Of a stretch of 64,000 bases of DNA, positions 8,798-17,285 are shown piece by piece. How positions within the stretch are numbered: position 1 is the stretch's first letter; each line of letters begins with the position of its first letter. The stretch lies in NCBI RefSeq assembly GCF_017916295.1, contig NZ_JAFMSS010000002.1:62001-126000 (forward strand). Reading direction: 5' to 3'. The notes beneath the pieces are model-generated. The model saw only the letters and a program-made list of their open reading frames with translations. It did not search any database and was not told the DNA's origin. Source of the stretch: Rubellimicrobium arenae (lineage in GTDB: Bacteria; Pseudomonadota; Alphaproteobacteria; Rhodobacterales; Rhodobacteraceae). A program made the position numbers and the translations under genes.

Positions 8798-9502
8798 TCA
8801 GGTGGCAAAGAGGCCCCGCCAATCGGCGAGAGCGGCGGTGCGGGCCTGCTTGTAGACGCTGCGGCTGGAGACGCTTCGTTCGGTGTTGAACAGGTTGTGA
8901 ACGGAGGAATGGACGGCGGCGAAAATCTGCAGACTTCGCATACGCCGCAACCGCAGCATCGCCCGCTCCCGCCTTCGGAACGGTTGGTGGGAGTTCTCGA
9001 CGCGGTTGTTCTCCCTGCGGCCGGTCACCTGCCGGCCCTCGGCTCCGATGTCCTTGAGGGCAGCACCGCAGGACTTGAGCCCATCCGTCACGAACTCCTC
9101 GGCTCGCCCATGCCGCTTCATGAGTTTCCTCAGGAACTTCAGAGCTGCCTTCTTGTCCCGCTGCTTGGAAACAAAGGCCTCCAGCACTTCTCCTTCATGA
9201 TCCACCGCGCGCCAGAGGTAGTGCTAGACGCCGTTGATCTTCACGAACACCTCGTCCAAATGCCAGCGTCATCGAGACGAGCGCATCCCGCTCACACGCT
9301 TGCGCCGGATCTCGGCTGCGAACAGCGGGCCAAAGCGCAACCGCCAGAACCGCACCGCCTCGTGGCTCACCTCGATCCCACGCTCATGCAGCAGGTCCTC
9401 GACGTTCCGAGGCGAAAGTGGGAAACGCACATAGAGCATCACCGCTAGGCGGATCACCTCGGGCGAGGTCTTGAAGGAGCGGAACGGGCTGCACTGGTTC
9501 AT
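8798..9502 (-). pseudogene. IS6-family transposase with two in-frame stop codons
   Basis: The translated frame follows an IS6-type transposase from FPLSPRNVEDLLHERGI through WHLDEVFVKING, WRAVDHEGEVLEAFVSKQRDKKAAL (in part), VTDGLKS and NNRVENSHQPFRRRERAM to the usual C-terminus. Two stops interrupt the same frame: TGA just before RWHLDEV (about 9,269-9,271) and TAG after ING-V (about 9,224). There is no frameshift. The catalytic D, D and E are otherwise retained. The copy should be inactive. Terminal repeats could not be fixed; GGCAGG near 8,781 and 9,524 is only a weak candidate. Confidence 0.8.
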
Positions 9503-9992
9503 GCCGGCGAGGGCAACGGAGCCCCTGCCCGGCTCAAGCGAAGTTCTTCTGACGCCGCCTGTGCGCGGCAAGACCCCCCGATGCGGATCTTGCGACGGAG
9601 GGGCGCGCAGCTCCCTCGTCGCGCTCAAGCCGGCGCGACCGCGTTCTCCAGGAGCTTCTCGCTCACCGGCCCACGGCCACAGCACCGCGCCCCTCTACTC
9701 CACCCCGAGATCCCGCTAGCCCTGCGGCGGCGCTCGCCGCTAGACTAAGTCTCAGCTGGTGGCTCACTGTCCCGGTCGCAGGCCCCCTCTCGGGCCCTGG
9801 TGCGGAGGCGACCCTGGCCATGCGGGTGCACCAGTGCGCCTGGAGGTGATGGGCTGGTGACGTGGTGAATGGTTGGCGTGGCACAAGGCCCCGATGGGCC
9901 AGCCCTCCCTCAGAGCACCGACGCCCCTTGCCGATCGATCGAGCCCGCCCGGCGCAGCCCTTGCACCCACACCCTCGAACCGGGAGATCGCC
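9503..9992. other. Intergenic stretch without a recognised gene
   Basis: This 490-bp stretch separates the IS6-type remnant from the RTX protease. Part presumably belongs to the IS end and part to the protease promoter. Open frames here are proline/arginine-rich and look non-coding. Confidence 0.4.
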
Positions 9993-11555
9993 ATGGCTGT
10001 GGCCACCACTGGAACCTTGTCCACCAACAGATACGTCGATGCCGTTCTGGACGGCGGCGACAAATGGACCGGCGGGCTCACGCCCGATGGCCGAACCATC
10101 ATCACCATGAACTTCATAGGCTTCGGCGCTGCCGAGCCGGACTGGACGGAGTTTTGGGAGGACGGCGCCTTCTTTGCGGCCGCGGTGGGCTTTGAGCGCG
10201 TCTGCAACATCGACCTCGTGCATACGATGGACACGGCCACGGCCGACATCCGAATCCAGACCGGCCCGTCCTCGATCGCAAGCCTGAGACTTCTGGACGC
10301 CTCGGGGCCAGCCTATGGCGTCTCTGACCTTCCGTCCTCGCAGCTGGGCCGGCCCGCCCCCGTCCAGCAGGTCCGGACCGCCTTCAACACGGACCCGTTC
10401 CTTGACCCCGGCGCCAACACCTCGCCCACCGGCTGGTCGCAGGACGGGGTGGCCAAGGGCGGCTTTGGCTACTGGACCATCATTCACGAGCTGGGCCACG
10501 CCCTGGGGCTCATGCACCCGTTCCCCGAAGGCTCGCCCGCCCCGACGAACCGCCCTCTGGCGGCCACCGATGTCGCAGAGGACAGCCTGCTCACCATGAT
10601 GTCCTACAGCACCGGCGGGCTGAACCCGACCACGGGGTGGTACGACCTCACCCGCGATCAGACCTATGTCCGCGACACGGCCACCGGAGCCACGCTCCTG
10701 GGCCACGGCTATCTTGGCGGCCCTTCGGTCATCGACATCGCAGCACTCCAGGTGCTCTACGGCGCCAACCGGACCATCGCCGGCGGCAACGACACCTACC
10801 GGCTCACCGACGGGGGCACGGACGAGTTCTGGCAAACCCTTTGGGACACCGGCGGCGTCGACCAGATCGTCTATGGGGGAACACGGGCCTGCCGGATCTC
10901 CCTGGCGCCCGTCTCGCTCGAGGCCCCGATCACCACCGCGTCCGTGGCCAACACCATCAGTCAGGCCAAGGGGATCAACGGCGGCTTTCTCATCGCCGAC
11001 GACCTCACCGATGCCCTCCCCGACAGGGGCAGGGTCCAAGGTGTCATCATCGAGAACGCCACCGGTGGGAGCGGCAACGACACCCTGCGCGGCAACGGCG
11101 TCGACAACATCCTGTCGGGCCGGAACGGGCAGGACAAGCTTTACGGCGGGCGGGGCAACGACACCCTGCTTGGAGGTAAGCTCAAGGACACGCTGGCCGG
11201 GTCCTTTGGGCAGGACACGCTCACGGGCGGGCTCGGGAACGACGTCTTTGTTCTCGCGCGCGGTCAGGGCAAGGATCAGGTCACGGACTTCCACAACAGT
11301 GCGGGCGACAACGACCGGCTGCATGTCAGCCTGGAGGGCCTGGGCGGCGGGCTCACGTCGGGCACGCTCGCCGCCTCGCAGTTCCGCAGCCGGGGCGACA
11401 ACCACGCCCAGGACCTCAACGACCGCTTCATCTTCCGCACCAGCGACGCCACGCTCTGGTTTGACGCGAACGGCTCCTCCGCCGGCGGGCTCAGCCTTTT
11501 GGCCGATCTGCAAGGCGGCGCGCGCATGACCAGCGGGGATGTGCTTCTGATCTGA
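9993..11555 (+). CDS. Serralysin-like RTX zinc metalloprotease
   Basis: A 520-residue secreted protease candidate of the metzincin class. The zinc site HELGHALGLMHP is at residues 165-176 and a Met-turn-like MMSYS follows at about 202-206. After the catalytic part there is a short RTX array (GGSGNDTL, GGRGNDTL, GGLGNDV; about residues 365-430) and a C-terminal region ending in DLQGGA plus a hydrophobic tail, the expected type I secretion signal. There is no Sec signal, as usual for serralysins. The start at 9,993 has CGGGAG just upstream; the longer frame from 9,873 lacks this. No ABC exporter or inhibitor gene lies nearby. Confidence 0.85.
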   Translation: MAVATTGTLSTNRYVDAVLDGGDKWTGGLTPDGRTIITMNFIGFGAAEPDWTEFWEDGAFFAAAVGFERVCNIDLVHTMDTATADIRIQTGPSSIASLRLLDASGPAYGVSDLPSSQLGRPAPVQQVRTAFNTDPFLDPGANTSPTGWSQDGVAKGGFGYWTIIHELGHALGLMHPFPEGSPAPTNRPLAATDVAEDSLLTMMSYSTGGLNPTTGWYDLTRDQTYVRDTATGATLLGHGYLGGPSVIDIAALQVLYGANRTIAGGNDTYRLTDGGTDEFWQTLWDTGGVDQIVYGGTRACRISLAPVSLEAPITTASVANTISQAKGINGGFLIADDLTDALPDRGRVQGVIIENATGGSGNDTLRGNGVDNILSGRNGQDKLYGGRGNDTLLGGKLKDTLAGSFGQDTLTGGLGNDVFVLARGQGKDQVTDFHNSAGDNDRLHVSLEGLGGGLTSGTLAASQFRSRGDNHAQDLNDRFIFRTSDATLWFDANGSSAGGLSLLADLQGGARMTSGDVLLI

Positions 11556-11841
11556 GGACGCGGGGGCGCCAAACAGAGGCGAGGCGGACCCACACGACTG
11601 CCAGCCTGCCAGCCTGAATCGGTCCGCAATTATCGCGGGATGGCATGAACAGTAGCGCGGCCCTGCCAGATGGTCTGTCTGCTGGCGGTTCTGTAATGGC
11701 CTACGACTCGGTTACAGATCAAATGCTACAATCGACCCTCGCCGCGACAGCTCATGGATCCGACGAAGCCGTGGGTAGCCAGAAGCGCACGGTGCTTCTC
11801 TGAGGCGGGTGCTGTTAGACGTATGCGAACTCGTCCCAGTT

Positions 11842-12022
11842 TCACTGGCGCAGAGGTGCCTCGGTGGTGGAGATAAGGGCGGGGATCTCGGTGGGCAGGG
11901 CATCGAGCTCGGCCATTGCTTCAACCTGCATGTAGCGGTGCTGGAGCCGCCACTCGTCGTTCGCTTCGAGCCGGACGCCCCGCACGTTGGCACTGGCCAG
12001 CGCCTCCCGTGTGCGTCGGGAG
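11842..12022 (-). pseudogene. IS256-family transposase, C-terminal remnant
   Basis: Read on the minus strand, one frame gives NDEWRLQHRYMQVEAMAEL followed by a short tail and a stop at 11,842. This matches the C-terminal end of IS256-type transposases. An in-frame TAG lies a few codons before the recognisable part (about 12,035), and no upstream transposase sequence is seen. It sits directly beside the end of the terminase gene, where a portal gene would be expected. Confidence 0.6.
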
Positions 12023-12169
12023 ATAGCCTTGCTCTCCTACTGGGCCGCCAGTGCTTTGCAGCTCCACTGTGCTCGTTCCATCGCAGTGCATTCGGGCGTT
12101 CCCGGCCGTTCATATCCGATCCGAACCGCCCCCCAGCCAGTGGACATGGGTCGCGAGGACCAACGACGT

Positions 12170-13741
12170 TCATCCCGACCTCAAGGACGCGAAGTAGTCG
12201 TCGAGACCAGGAGATGCGGGCGGCGCCTCCCATGTGCCTGCGACACTCATGGCCATGGCCAGCGCCACCGCTCCATCGATGCGGCCGCGGGCTTGCCGCT
12301 TGTTCAACTTCCGATTGCCGGCCGGGTCCGACTGCACGACGGCGTTGTTCATGCACATGTTCAGAACCGGATGGCCGCCGTGCGCGATCTGTCGGTTGAG
12401 GATGGCGGCCTCTAAGCTCCGCAAGGCGGGGCTCATGGACTGCATCCCCTGCCCCATCGGCTCGAAGAGGGCGCCCTCGTCGTCCAGCTGGTCATCTCGG
12501 AACCCGGCCCGCGCAAGCCAGGGCCTGAGATGCCGCCAGTTCCAGCGGTCAAACGCGATCTTGCGGACATCGTAGCGGTCAAAGAGCGCCGCCAGGTGGT
12601 CGGCCACGAAGGCGTAATCCACCGTTCGCCCCGGGGTCGTCTGCAGAGCTCCCTCCCGTGCCCAGATGTCATAAGGCACCCGGTCGGCGCGGGCCTTCTC
12701 CGCCAGACCATCGCCGGGAAGCCAGAACGTCGGACGCACGTGCCAGACACCGCTGACTGGAGCGACCAGGACCAAGGCTGTAAGATCGGAGACCTCGGAC
12801 AGGTCCAGCCCACCGAAGACCGGCAAGCCTCTGAGGTCCTCAACACCCGGCGTGGCGCAGGCCTCCCAGACGGCGCGGCTGACGAACGGGGCCGAGGGCT
12901 CCACCCGCTGGTTGAGGTGGAGGTTGCGGAAAGCCGCCTCCTGAGAGGGCAGCGACCGGGCCAGGTCCCGGGTACGCAGAACCTCGTCCTTGTTGAGGAA
13001 GTCGCCCCAGGCCGGGTTGCACGCCTGGAGGGTGTCTTCCGAGAATGGGTCCGCATCCATGGGCGCCGCATAGACCGACAGAACGGTGCGGGGATCCTCA
13101 CCCCGGCCCGCGGCATCGATCAGCCGCGATAGCAGGTCGTTGTCGGTGGGCGCCTGGGTCGAGATGATGATGGACAACGGCTGCTCATGCGCGCCCATGC
13201 CGGTCTCCACGGCGTCGTAGAGCTCCGAGACCGGACCCTTCACCTGGCCAAGCTCGTCGTGCACCGCGAAGATGGGCGACTTGCCGTGCGCGGTGGACTT
13301 GTCGGCCGAGAGCGCCGCATAAAGCGTGCCCAGCTCGGGGCAGGCCAGTTCCTTGACCGTGTCGCGGACCACGACCACGGGGCGCAGCTCGGGCGACATG
13401 CGCACGATCCTGGCCGCCAGCTTGAACACCAGCGCCGCCTGTTCCTTGGACTGCGCCGACGAGTAAAGCTGCGAGTTGATCTTGGCCTCGGGGCCGCAAA
13501 GGTGCAGCAGCAGCAGGAACGCGATCAGGGCCGTTTTGCCGTTCTTGCGCGGGAACGACAGGATCGCCTGCCGCGTGCCGTGCGGGTTGTCGTAGATGCG
13601 GATGAGTTCGCGCTTCTGCCAGTCCCGCAGCCGCACGGGCCTGCGGGCATCCCGCCCCTCGGGGACGTAGCACACGGTCTCGATCCAGCGGATGTTGTGC
13701 TCCGCGCGGGTCTCCGCATCGGGGCGCGTCACAGCTCCCAC
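12170..13741 (-). CDS. Phage terminase large subunit
   Basis: A 523-residue DNA-packaging motor protein of the Terminase_1 type. The ATPase part has a Walker-A-like PRKNGKTA (residues 64-71) and a Walker-B-like VHDE (160-163); the C-terminal nuclease part has GGLDLSEVSDLTAL and a late RIDGAVALAMA motif. It overlaps the small subunit gene by 13 bp on the same strand. The portal, head and tail genes that normally follow are missing; a transposase remnant begins about 150 bp further on. Confidence 0.9.
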   Translation of the reverse strand: MGAVTRPDAETRAEHNIRWIETVCYVPEGRDARRPVRLRDWQKRELIRIYDNPHGTRQAILSFPRKNGKTALIAFLLLLHLCGPEAKINSQLYSSAQSKEQAALVFKLAARIVRMSPELRPVVVVRDTVKELACPELGTLYAALSADKSTAHGKSPIFAVHDELGQVKGPVSELYDAVETGMGAHEQPLSIIISTQAPTDNDLLSRLIDAAGRGEDPRTVLSVYAAPMDADPFSEDTLQACNPAWGDFLNKDEVLRTRDLARSLPSQEAAFRNLHLNQRVEPSAPFVSRAVWEACATPGVEDLRGLPVFGGLDLSEVSDLTALVLVAPVSGVWHVRPTFWLPGDGLAEKARADRVPYDIWAREGALQTTPGRTVDYAFVADHLAALFDRYDVRKIAFDRWNWRHLRPWLARAGFRDDQLDDEGALFEPMGQGMQSMSPALRSLEAAILNRQIAHGGHPVLNMCMNNAVVQSDPAGNRKLNKRQARGRIDGAVALAMAMSVAGTWEAPPASPGLDDYFASLRSG

Positions 13742-14163
13742 GGCTTCACCCCCTTGGCCGCGTTCCGGGACGCCGTCGCGGCCGAGAGCGGGGTGTAGCG
13801 CGACTGATTGGTGAGCCGCAGCTTGGTGGCCTTGTCCGCCGCGGCCCGGGTTTCCAGGTCGCGCATCTTCAGGAGCCCATGATAGCGCTTGGCGCCTTCC
13901 GAGCTTTTCAGCCAGTCGGGCTTGAACACCCCGATCACCTCCGAGATGGCGTCCGCACTTGCACGGTGGCGGCAGTAGTCGGTGAGCAGAGCCCGCAGCG
14001 CCGGGGTGCTGAAGAAGTCGACCGGCTCTCCGCTCACTGTCTCGCGCCAGATGCTCGCCTCCTCGGTGTTCAGGTCAGCCGGAGGCTCGGGCCGCTGGCC
14101 GAAGCCGCCGGCGATCACCTCCACCGACGCCGCGTCCGCTGATGTCCTGCCCCGCTGCGCCAT
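13729..14163 (-). CDS. Putative phage terminase small subunit
   Basis: A 144-residue mainly helical protein located directly before the large terminase gene, which it overlaps, as small subunits do. It has the usual layout of P27-type small terminases: a proline-rich start (GQRPEPPADLNTEEASIWRE in part), a helical middle (ALLTDYCRHRASADAI) and a charged C-terminus. The start at 14,163 is followed by a normal sequence; an ATG 11 codons upstream would overlap the preceding gene. DNA recognition is expected from the family. Confidence 0.7.
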   Translation of the reverse strand: MAQRGRTSADAASVEVIAGGFGQRPEPPADLNTEEASIWRETVSGEPVDFFSTPALRALLTDYCRHRASADAISEVIGVFKPDWLKSSEGAKRYHGLLKMRDLETRAAADKATKLRLTNQSRYTPLSAATASRNAAKGVKPWEL

Positions 14164-14164
14164 G

Positions 14165-14353
14165 TCAGCCCCCGTTGAAGACGCGCCGGATCGCATAGGA
14201 GCGCACCAGCGAGATGACCGTGAACACCACCGAGATGCCCAAAGCGTCGGCGGGGCTCACCGGGTACCCGAACACCGGGAGAACGAACACCGTTGCGGCG
14301 ACCGAGATGAGATAGCCGACGGCCACGTTTGCGGCAGCTTCCACCACGCTCAT
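14165..14353 (-). CDS. DUF7220-type small membrane protein
   Basis: A 62-residue protein with two hydrophobic segments (around residues 7-29 and 34-54) and a short basic tail YAIRRVFNGG. It resembles a DUF7220-type protein that is commonly found between methylase and terminase genes in phages of alphaproteobacteria. Its ATG overlaps the stop of the methylase gene (ATGA), so the two are translationally coupled. Function unknown. Confidence 0.65.
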   Translation of the reverse strand: MSVVEAAANVAVGYLISVAATVFVLPVFGYPVSPADALGISVVFTVISLVRSYAIRRVFNGG

Positions 14354-15606
14354 GCGACGTGTCTGCACCGTTCGGCCTCCAGGTCCGCGAAGGGCTGGTT
14401 GTTCGCTTCCAGCCTCGCCTGCTGGCCCGTGAACTCCTGCCAGCGCTGGACGGCCACGTCGACATGGGGCGGGCTAAGCTCGATGGCATGGCAGATGCGG
14501 CCCGTCATCTCGGCCGCGATGATCGTGGTGCCTGACCCCGAGAACGGCTCATAGACGGCCTGTCCGGGAGAGGAGTTGTTCTCGATGGGACGCTTCATGC
14601 ACGCCACGGGCTTCTGGGTGGAGTGGCCGGTCTCGGACTTCTGCGGTTTGTCGATCTGCCACAGCGTGGTCTGCTTGCGGTCGCCCGCATAATGGCCCGT
14701 CGCCTTCTCGCGCACGGCGTACCAGCAGGGCTCATGCTGCCAGTGGTAGTCGCCCCGGCCGATGGCGAAGGTCGACTTGGCCCAGATGATCTGCGAGCGC
14801 AGCCGGAAGCCCGTGCTCCTAAGGCTGTCGGCGACCACACCGGCAAATAGGCCGGCATGCCAGACGTAAGCCACGTCGCCTGGGAACAGCGCCCAGGCCT
14901 CGCGCCAGTCGGCGCGGTCGTCATTCAGGACCTTGCCTGTGGCACGGGCCGTCACCTTGGAGCCATCCGACCGATTCACCTGGTTGCGCCATTCAGGATC
15001 GTACTGCACCCCATAGGGCGGGTCCGTGACCATCAGATGCGGCCTGACACCATTCAGGGCCCGCTCCACGACGAGCGGGTCGGTGCTGTCGCCGCAGACG
15101 AGCCGGTGGCAGCCCAGGAGCCACACGTCGCCCAGCGCCGACACCGGATCCGCCGGGGGCTCGGGCACGGCGTCGGGATCGGTCAACCCCTCGTTCGTCC
15201 CGGCCAGCAGCCGGTCGATGTCGCTGAAGCCCATAAGATTGAGGTCGAACCCGGCGCCCTCCAGATCGCGCAACTCGTTGCCGAGCCTCTCCATGTCCCA
15301 ATCGGCGTTCAGGGCCAGCTGGTTGTCGGCCAGGACATAGGCGCGCTTCTGCGCCTCGGTCCAGCCCTCGGCGACCATCACGGGGACATCAGTGAAGCCC
15401 AGAACGCGCGCGGCGAGGACCCGACCGTGGCCGGCGATGATGCCCCCGTCCGGGTCGATCAGCACGGGGTTGGTCCAGCCCCACTCGCGCATGGAGGCGG
15501 CGATCTGCGCGACCTGCTCGTCCGAGTGCGTCCGCGCGTTACGGGCGTAAGGCACCAGGCTCCCGATGGGCCGACGCTCCACCCGGTCCGCAGGCCAGGT
15601 CCCCAT
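14350..15606 (-). CDS. ParB-domain DNA methyltransferase (phage type)
   Basis: A 418-residue fusion. Residues about 10-110 form a ParB/Srx-like domain (IGSLVPYARNARTHSDEQ; GGIIAGHGRVLAA). The C-terminal part is an N4/N6 amino-methyltransferase with DPPYG (195-199) and the SAM-binding EPFSGSGTT (353-361), the beta-class order. Such proteins are frequent in phages and modify phage DNA, often against host restriction. GAGG lies eight bases before the start. It heads the leftward terminase arm and is coupled to the next gene by a 4-bp overlap. Recognition sequence unknown. Confidence 0.85.
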   Translation of the reverse strand: MGTWPADRVERRPIGSLVPYARNARTHSDEQVAQIAASMREWGWTNPVLIDPDGGIIAGHGRVLAARVLGFTDVPVMVAEGWTEAQKRAYVLADNQLALNADWDMERLGNELRDLEGAGFDLNLMGFSDIDRLLAGTNEGLTDPDAVPEPPADPVSALGDVWLLGCHRLVCGDSTDPLVVERALNGVRPHLMVTDPPYGVQYDPEWRNQVNRSDGSKVTARATGKVLNDDRADWREAWALFPGDVAYVWHAGLFAGVVADSLRSTGFRLRSQIIWAKSTFAIGRGDYHWQHEPCWYAVREKATGHYAGDRKQTTLWQIDKPQKSETGHSTQKPVACMKRPIENNSSPGQAVYEPFSGSGTTIIAAEMTGRICHAIELSPPHVDVAVQRWQEFTGQQARLEANNQPFADLEAERCRHVA

Positions 15607-16014
15607 CAGAATGCCTCAATGTTATGGTTTATGGACGATCGCTGCCCCCACCGGTCCCGCCCCCCTAGGGCTCCAGACTTTGACCCGCCCCCCCGGGGGG
15701 CCCAGGGCTGGAGGGAGCCCCGCCGCCCGCGGTCACGATCTCGGCTGGGGGGGCCGATGTGGGCGGCAGGCGACCGGCGCGTTCGGCACGGACTCGCCAA
15801 CCGCGAGGCACGCGGCCTTGGTTCATCGGAAAGGTGCAGTTCTCCGTGTGCGTATCCTGCCTGCGTCATGGCTGCCTCCGCGTGCGCCGGACCCACACCG
15901 GGGCAGGTCCTGTCCTGAGAATAACGCAGGCCTAAGCTCCTGTATCCATGACGTTTCTGCCCAGATTACGCCAATGTGCGCCATGTCGCGACACGGCCAC
16001 GCCGCAGGACGCGT
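15607..16014. other. Non-coding stretch with GGACA-rich sequence
   Basis: No gene is supported between the methyltransferase start and the palindrome. The stretch is very G/C-skewed (long C and G runs near 15,660-15,760) and carries another TCCTGTCCTGA element near 15,908. It may include the promoter of the terminase arm. Confidence 0.4.
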
Positions 16015-16103
16015 CAGGACAGATCGGGACAGGTCGAAAGCTAATCTCTTTCACGCGCGCACGTGAAGAAGATATCCCTTTCTTCTGTCCTGATCTGTCC
16101 CGG
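16015..16103. repeat. Long imperfect palindrome (about 45-bp arms)
   Basis: The arms CAGGACAGATCGGGACAGG (16,015-16,033) and CTGTCCTGATCTGTCCCGG (16,085-16,103) are inverted copies with 17 of 19 bases matching. Between them, and centred on the same point (about 16,059), lies a second inverted repeat TTCACG-CGCGCA-CGTGAA (16,050-16,067). The intervening bases also pair in part. The structure lies downstream of the leftward gene ending at 16,145 and upstream of the methyltransferase. It could be a terminator, a replication origin or a recombinase site; sequence alone does not decide. Confidence 0.75.
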
Positions 16104-16144
16104 TCATCCCGGAGTCCATGGTGGGATCGCGCGGGCAGCGCCGG

Positions 16145-16900
16145 TCAGCGCCCGGTCTGCCGAGCAGCTTCGCTTTGCCTGGGGCATGATGAGGCCAGAC
16201 GTCGCCCTCTGCGCTTCCAAGGGCTCGGCGCATACTGAATCCGTAACTCCCGGACCGCCTGCCGAGGAACTCCCTCTCCGAACGCGGCCCTGGCGTCCCG
16301 GAGATCATCATCCCGCGAAGGTATGCGGCCAGAGGATTGGCACTCCTTGACGTAATTGCAGTACCACTCGCGAAGGAGTTTCGCCGGGTACGCTTTACGT
16401 TTGGGCGAAGCAACAGGAGGCTGATCATCCTTCATCAGGAAGATCAGGATCTGCGTGATCGCGAGACCCGGTCCAGTTGCGCTGGAATGTCGAATGTCAA
16501 GCGTAAGGTCCCGCCATCGGTCCGCACCGATGACCACCCTAGGTCCATCGAGGGAGGAATGGCTCGAGTAGCCTCGTGCTTCCAGTTCCCCGGCCAGAAG
16601 CCTGGTAATGAGCTTGGATGTTAGGGTGGTGAGCAGGGCATGCCACACGGCGGATGCTCGCTCGAATTCCTTGCGCTCCCCCGGAAACCAGTACGGGTCA
16701 ACGTATCCCCCGATCCCGTAGGCGACCCGCTCGGTGGTATAGAGTTCAACAGCCAGGTCCTTATCCGCAAAGTGGTACAGGGCATCCCATGCCTCCAGGC
16801 CTGACTGAGGGTTCAAGGTCTCCCATCGAAGGGTGTCGGTGTCCGGCTCGGGTTCCTTCTCTCCGTCGTTGTACTTCCAAGGCTCCAGCTGATCTGGCAT
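16145..16900 (-). CDS. Hypothetical phage-element protein
   Basis: A 251-residue cytoplasmic protein with no recognised domain in its first 150 residues. The C-terminal part (LLREWYCNYVKECQ, then DDLRDARAAFG, then VPRQAVRELRIQYAPSPWKRRGR) resembles C-terminal segments of uncharacterised proteins in rhodobacterial mobile elements. The start at 16,900 is supported by GGAGAG; the frame is open for another 64 codons upstream. It is divergent from the primase arm and could be a regulator or replication-linked protein. Function unknown. Confidence 0.55.
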   Translation of the reverse strand: MPDQLEPWKYNDGEKEPEPDTDTLRWETLNPQSGLEAWDALYHFADKDLAVELYTTERVAYGIGGYVDPYWFPGERKEFERASAVWHALLTTLTSKLITRLLAGELEARGYSSHSSLDGPRVVIGADRWRDLTLDIRHSSATGPGLAITQILIFLMKDDQPPVASPKRKAYPAKLLREWYCNYVKECQSSGRIPSRDDDLRDARAAFGEGVPRQAVRELRIQYAPSPWKRRGRRLASSCPRQSEAARQTGR

Positions 16901-16990
16901 CAGCTCTCCTTCATTTGAACATGTTGGACCGGCCAGACTCACCTTTTTGGCCGGAGTTCTCAAACCCTTCAGGAAACTGGCCAGAAAGAA

Positions 16991-17010
16991 ATTGGCGGCT
17001 TCATGCCAAT
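16991..17010. promoter_or_regulatory. Inverted repeat in divergent promoter region, possible operator
   Basis: ATTGGC-N8-GCCAAT forms a perfect 6-bp inverted repeat between the two divergent arms of the phage-like element. TGGCC-type elements recur nearby (16,931, 16,948 and 16,977). The position suits a shared operator for the HTH protein encoded next to it; this is inference. Confidence 0.4.
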
Positions 17011-17066
17011 TTTTGCGGCCGTGACTCGCGGTGTCAAACTCTGACCAACGATGTCGCGAAGAGGTC

Positions 17067-17285
17067 ATGCTGATCATGCGCCACGAAGACAATCACCCCT
17101 CGGCTCTGCTCTCGGAGCGGGACCTTGCCCGTCGCTGGCGGAGGTCCACCCGAACACTCCAGCGCTGGCGCTCGGCCGGCTACGGCGCCGCCTATCTGGT
17201 GATCGGCAGCAGCGTCTACTACCGCGTGGCCGACGTTCTGGCGTTCGAGGCGCGGCAGCGCCGGGATGCGGGGCAGCCCGGATGA
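17067..17285 (+). CDS. Small helix-turn-helix DNA-binding protein (excisionase/regulator-like)
   Basis: A 72-residue protein with a MerR/excisionase-like winged HTH: LLSERDLARRWRRSTRTLQRW, then YLVIGSSVYYRVADVLAFE, the usual pattern in which a helix pair is followed by a short beta hairpin. Such proteins act as excision factors or repressors. It is the first gene of the rightward arm, and its stop overlaps the primase start by 4 bp. The start could also be the ATG at 17,076 or 17,031. Confidence 0.65.
   Translation: MLIMRHEDNHPSALLSERDLARRWRRSTRTLQRWRSAGYGAAYLVIGSSVYYRVADVLAFEARQRRDAGQPG

Noticed and set aside
8781..9529. GGCAGG-type terminal repeats for the IS6-type element
   Set aside because: Only about a dozen bases match with gaps; not enough to define the element ends.
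9663..11513. A 616-codon open frame on the minus strand
   Set aside because: Antisense to the RTX metalloprotease; no recognisable domain.
15606..15896. Minus-strand frame of 96 codons upstream of the methyltransferase
   Set aside because: Arginine/proline-rich composition caused by C and G runs; no domain and no ribosome site.
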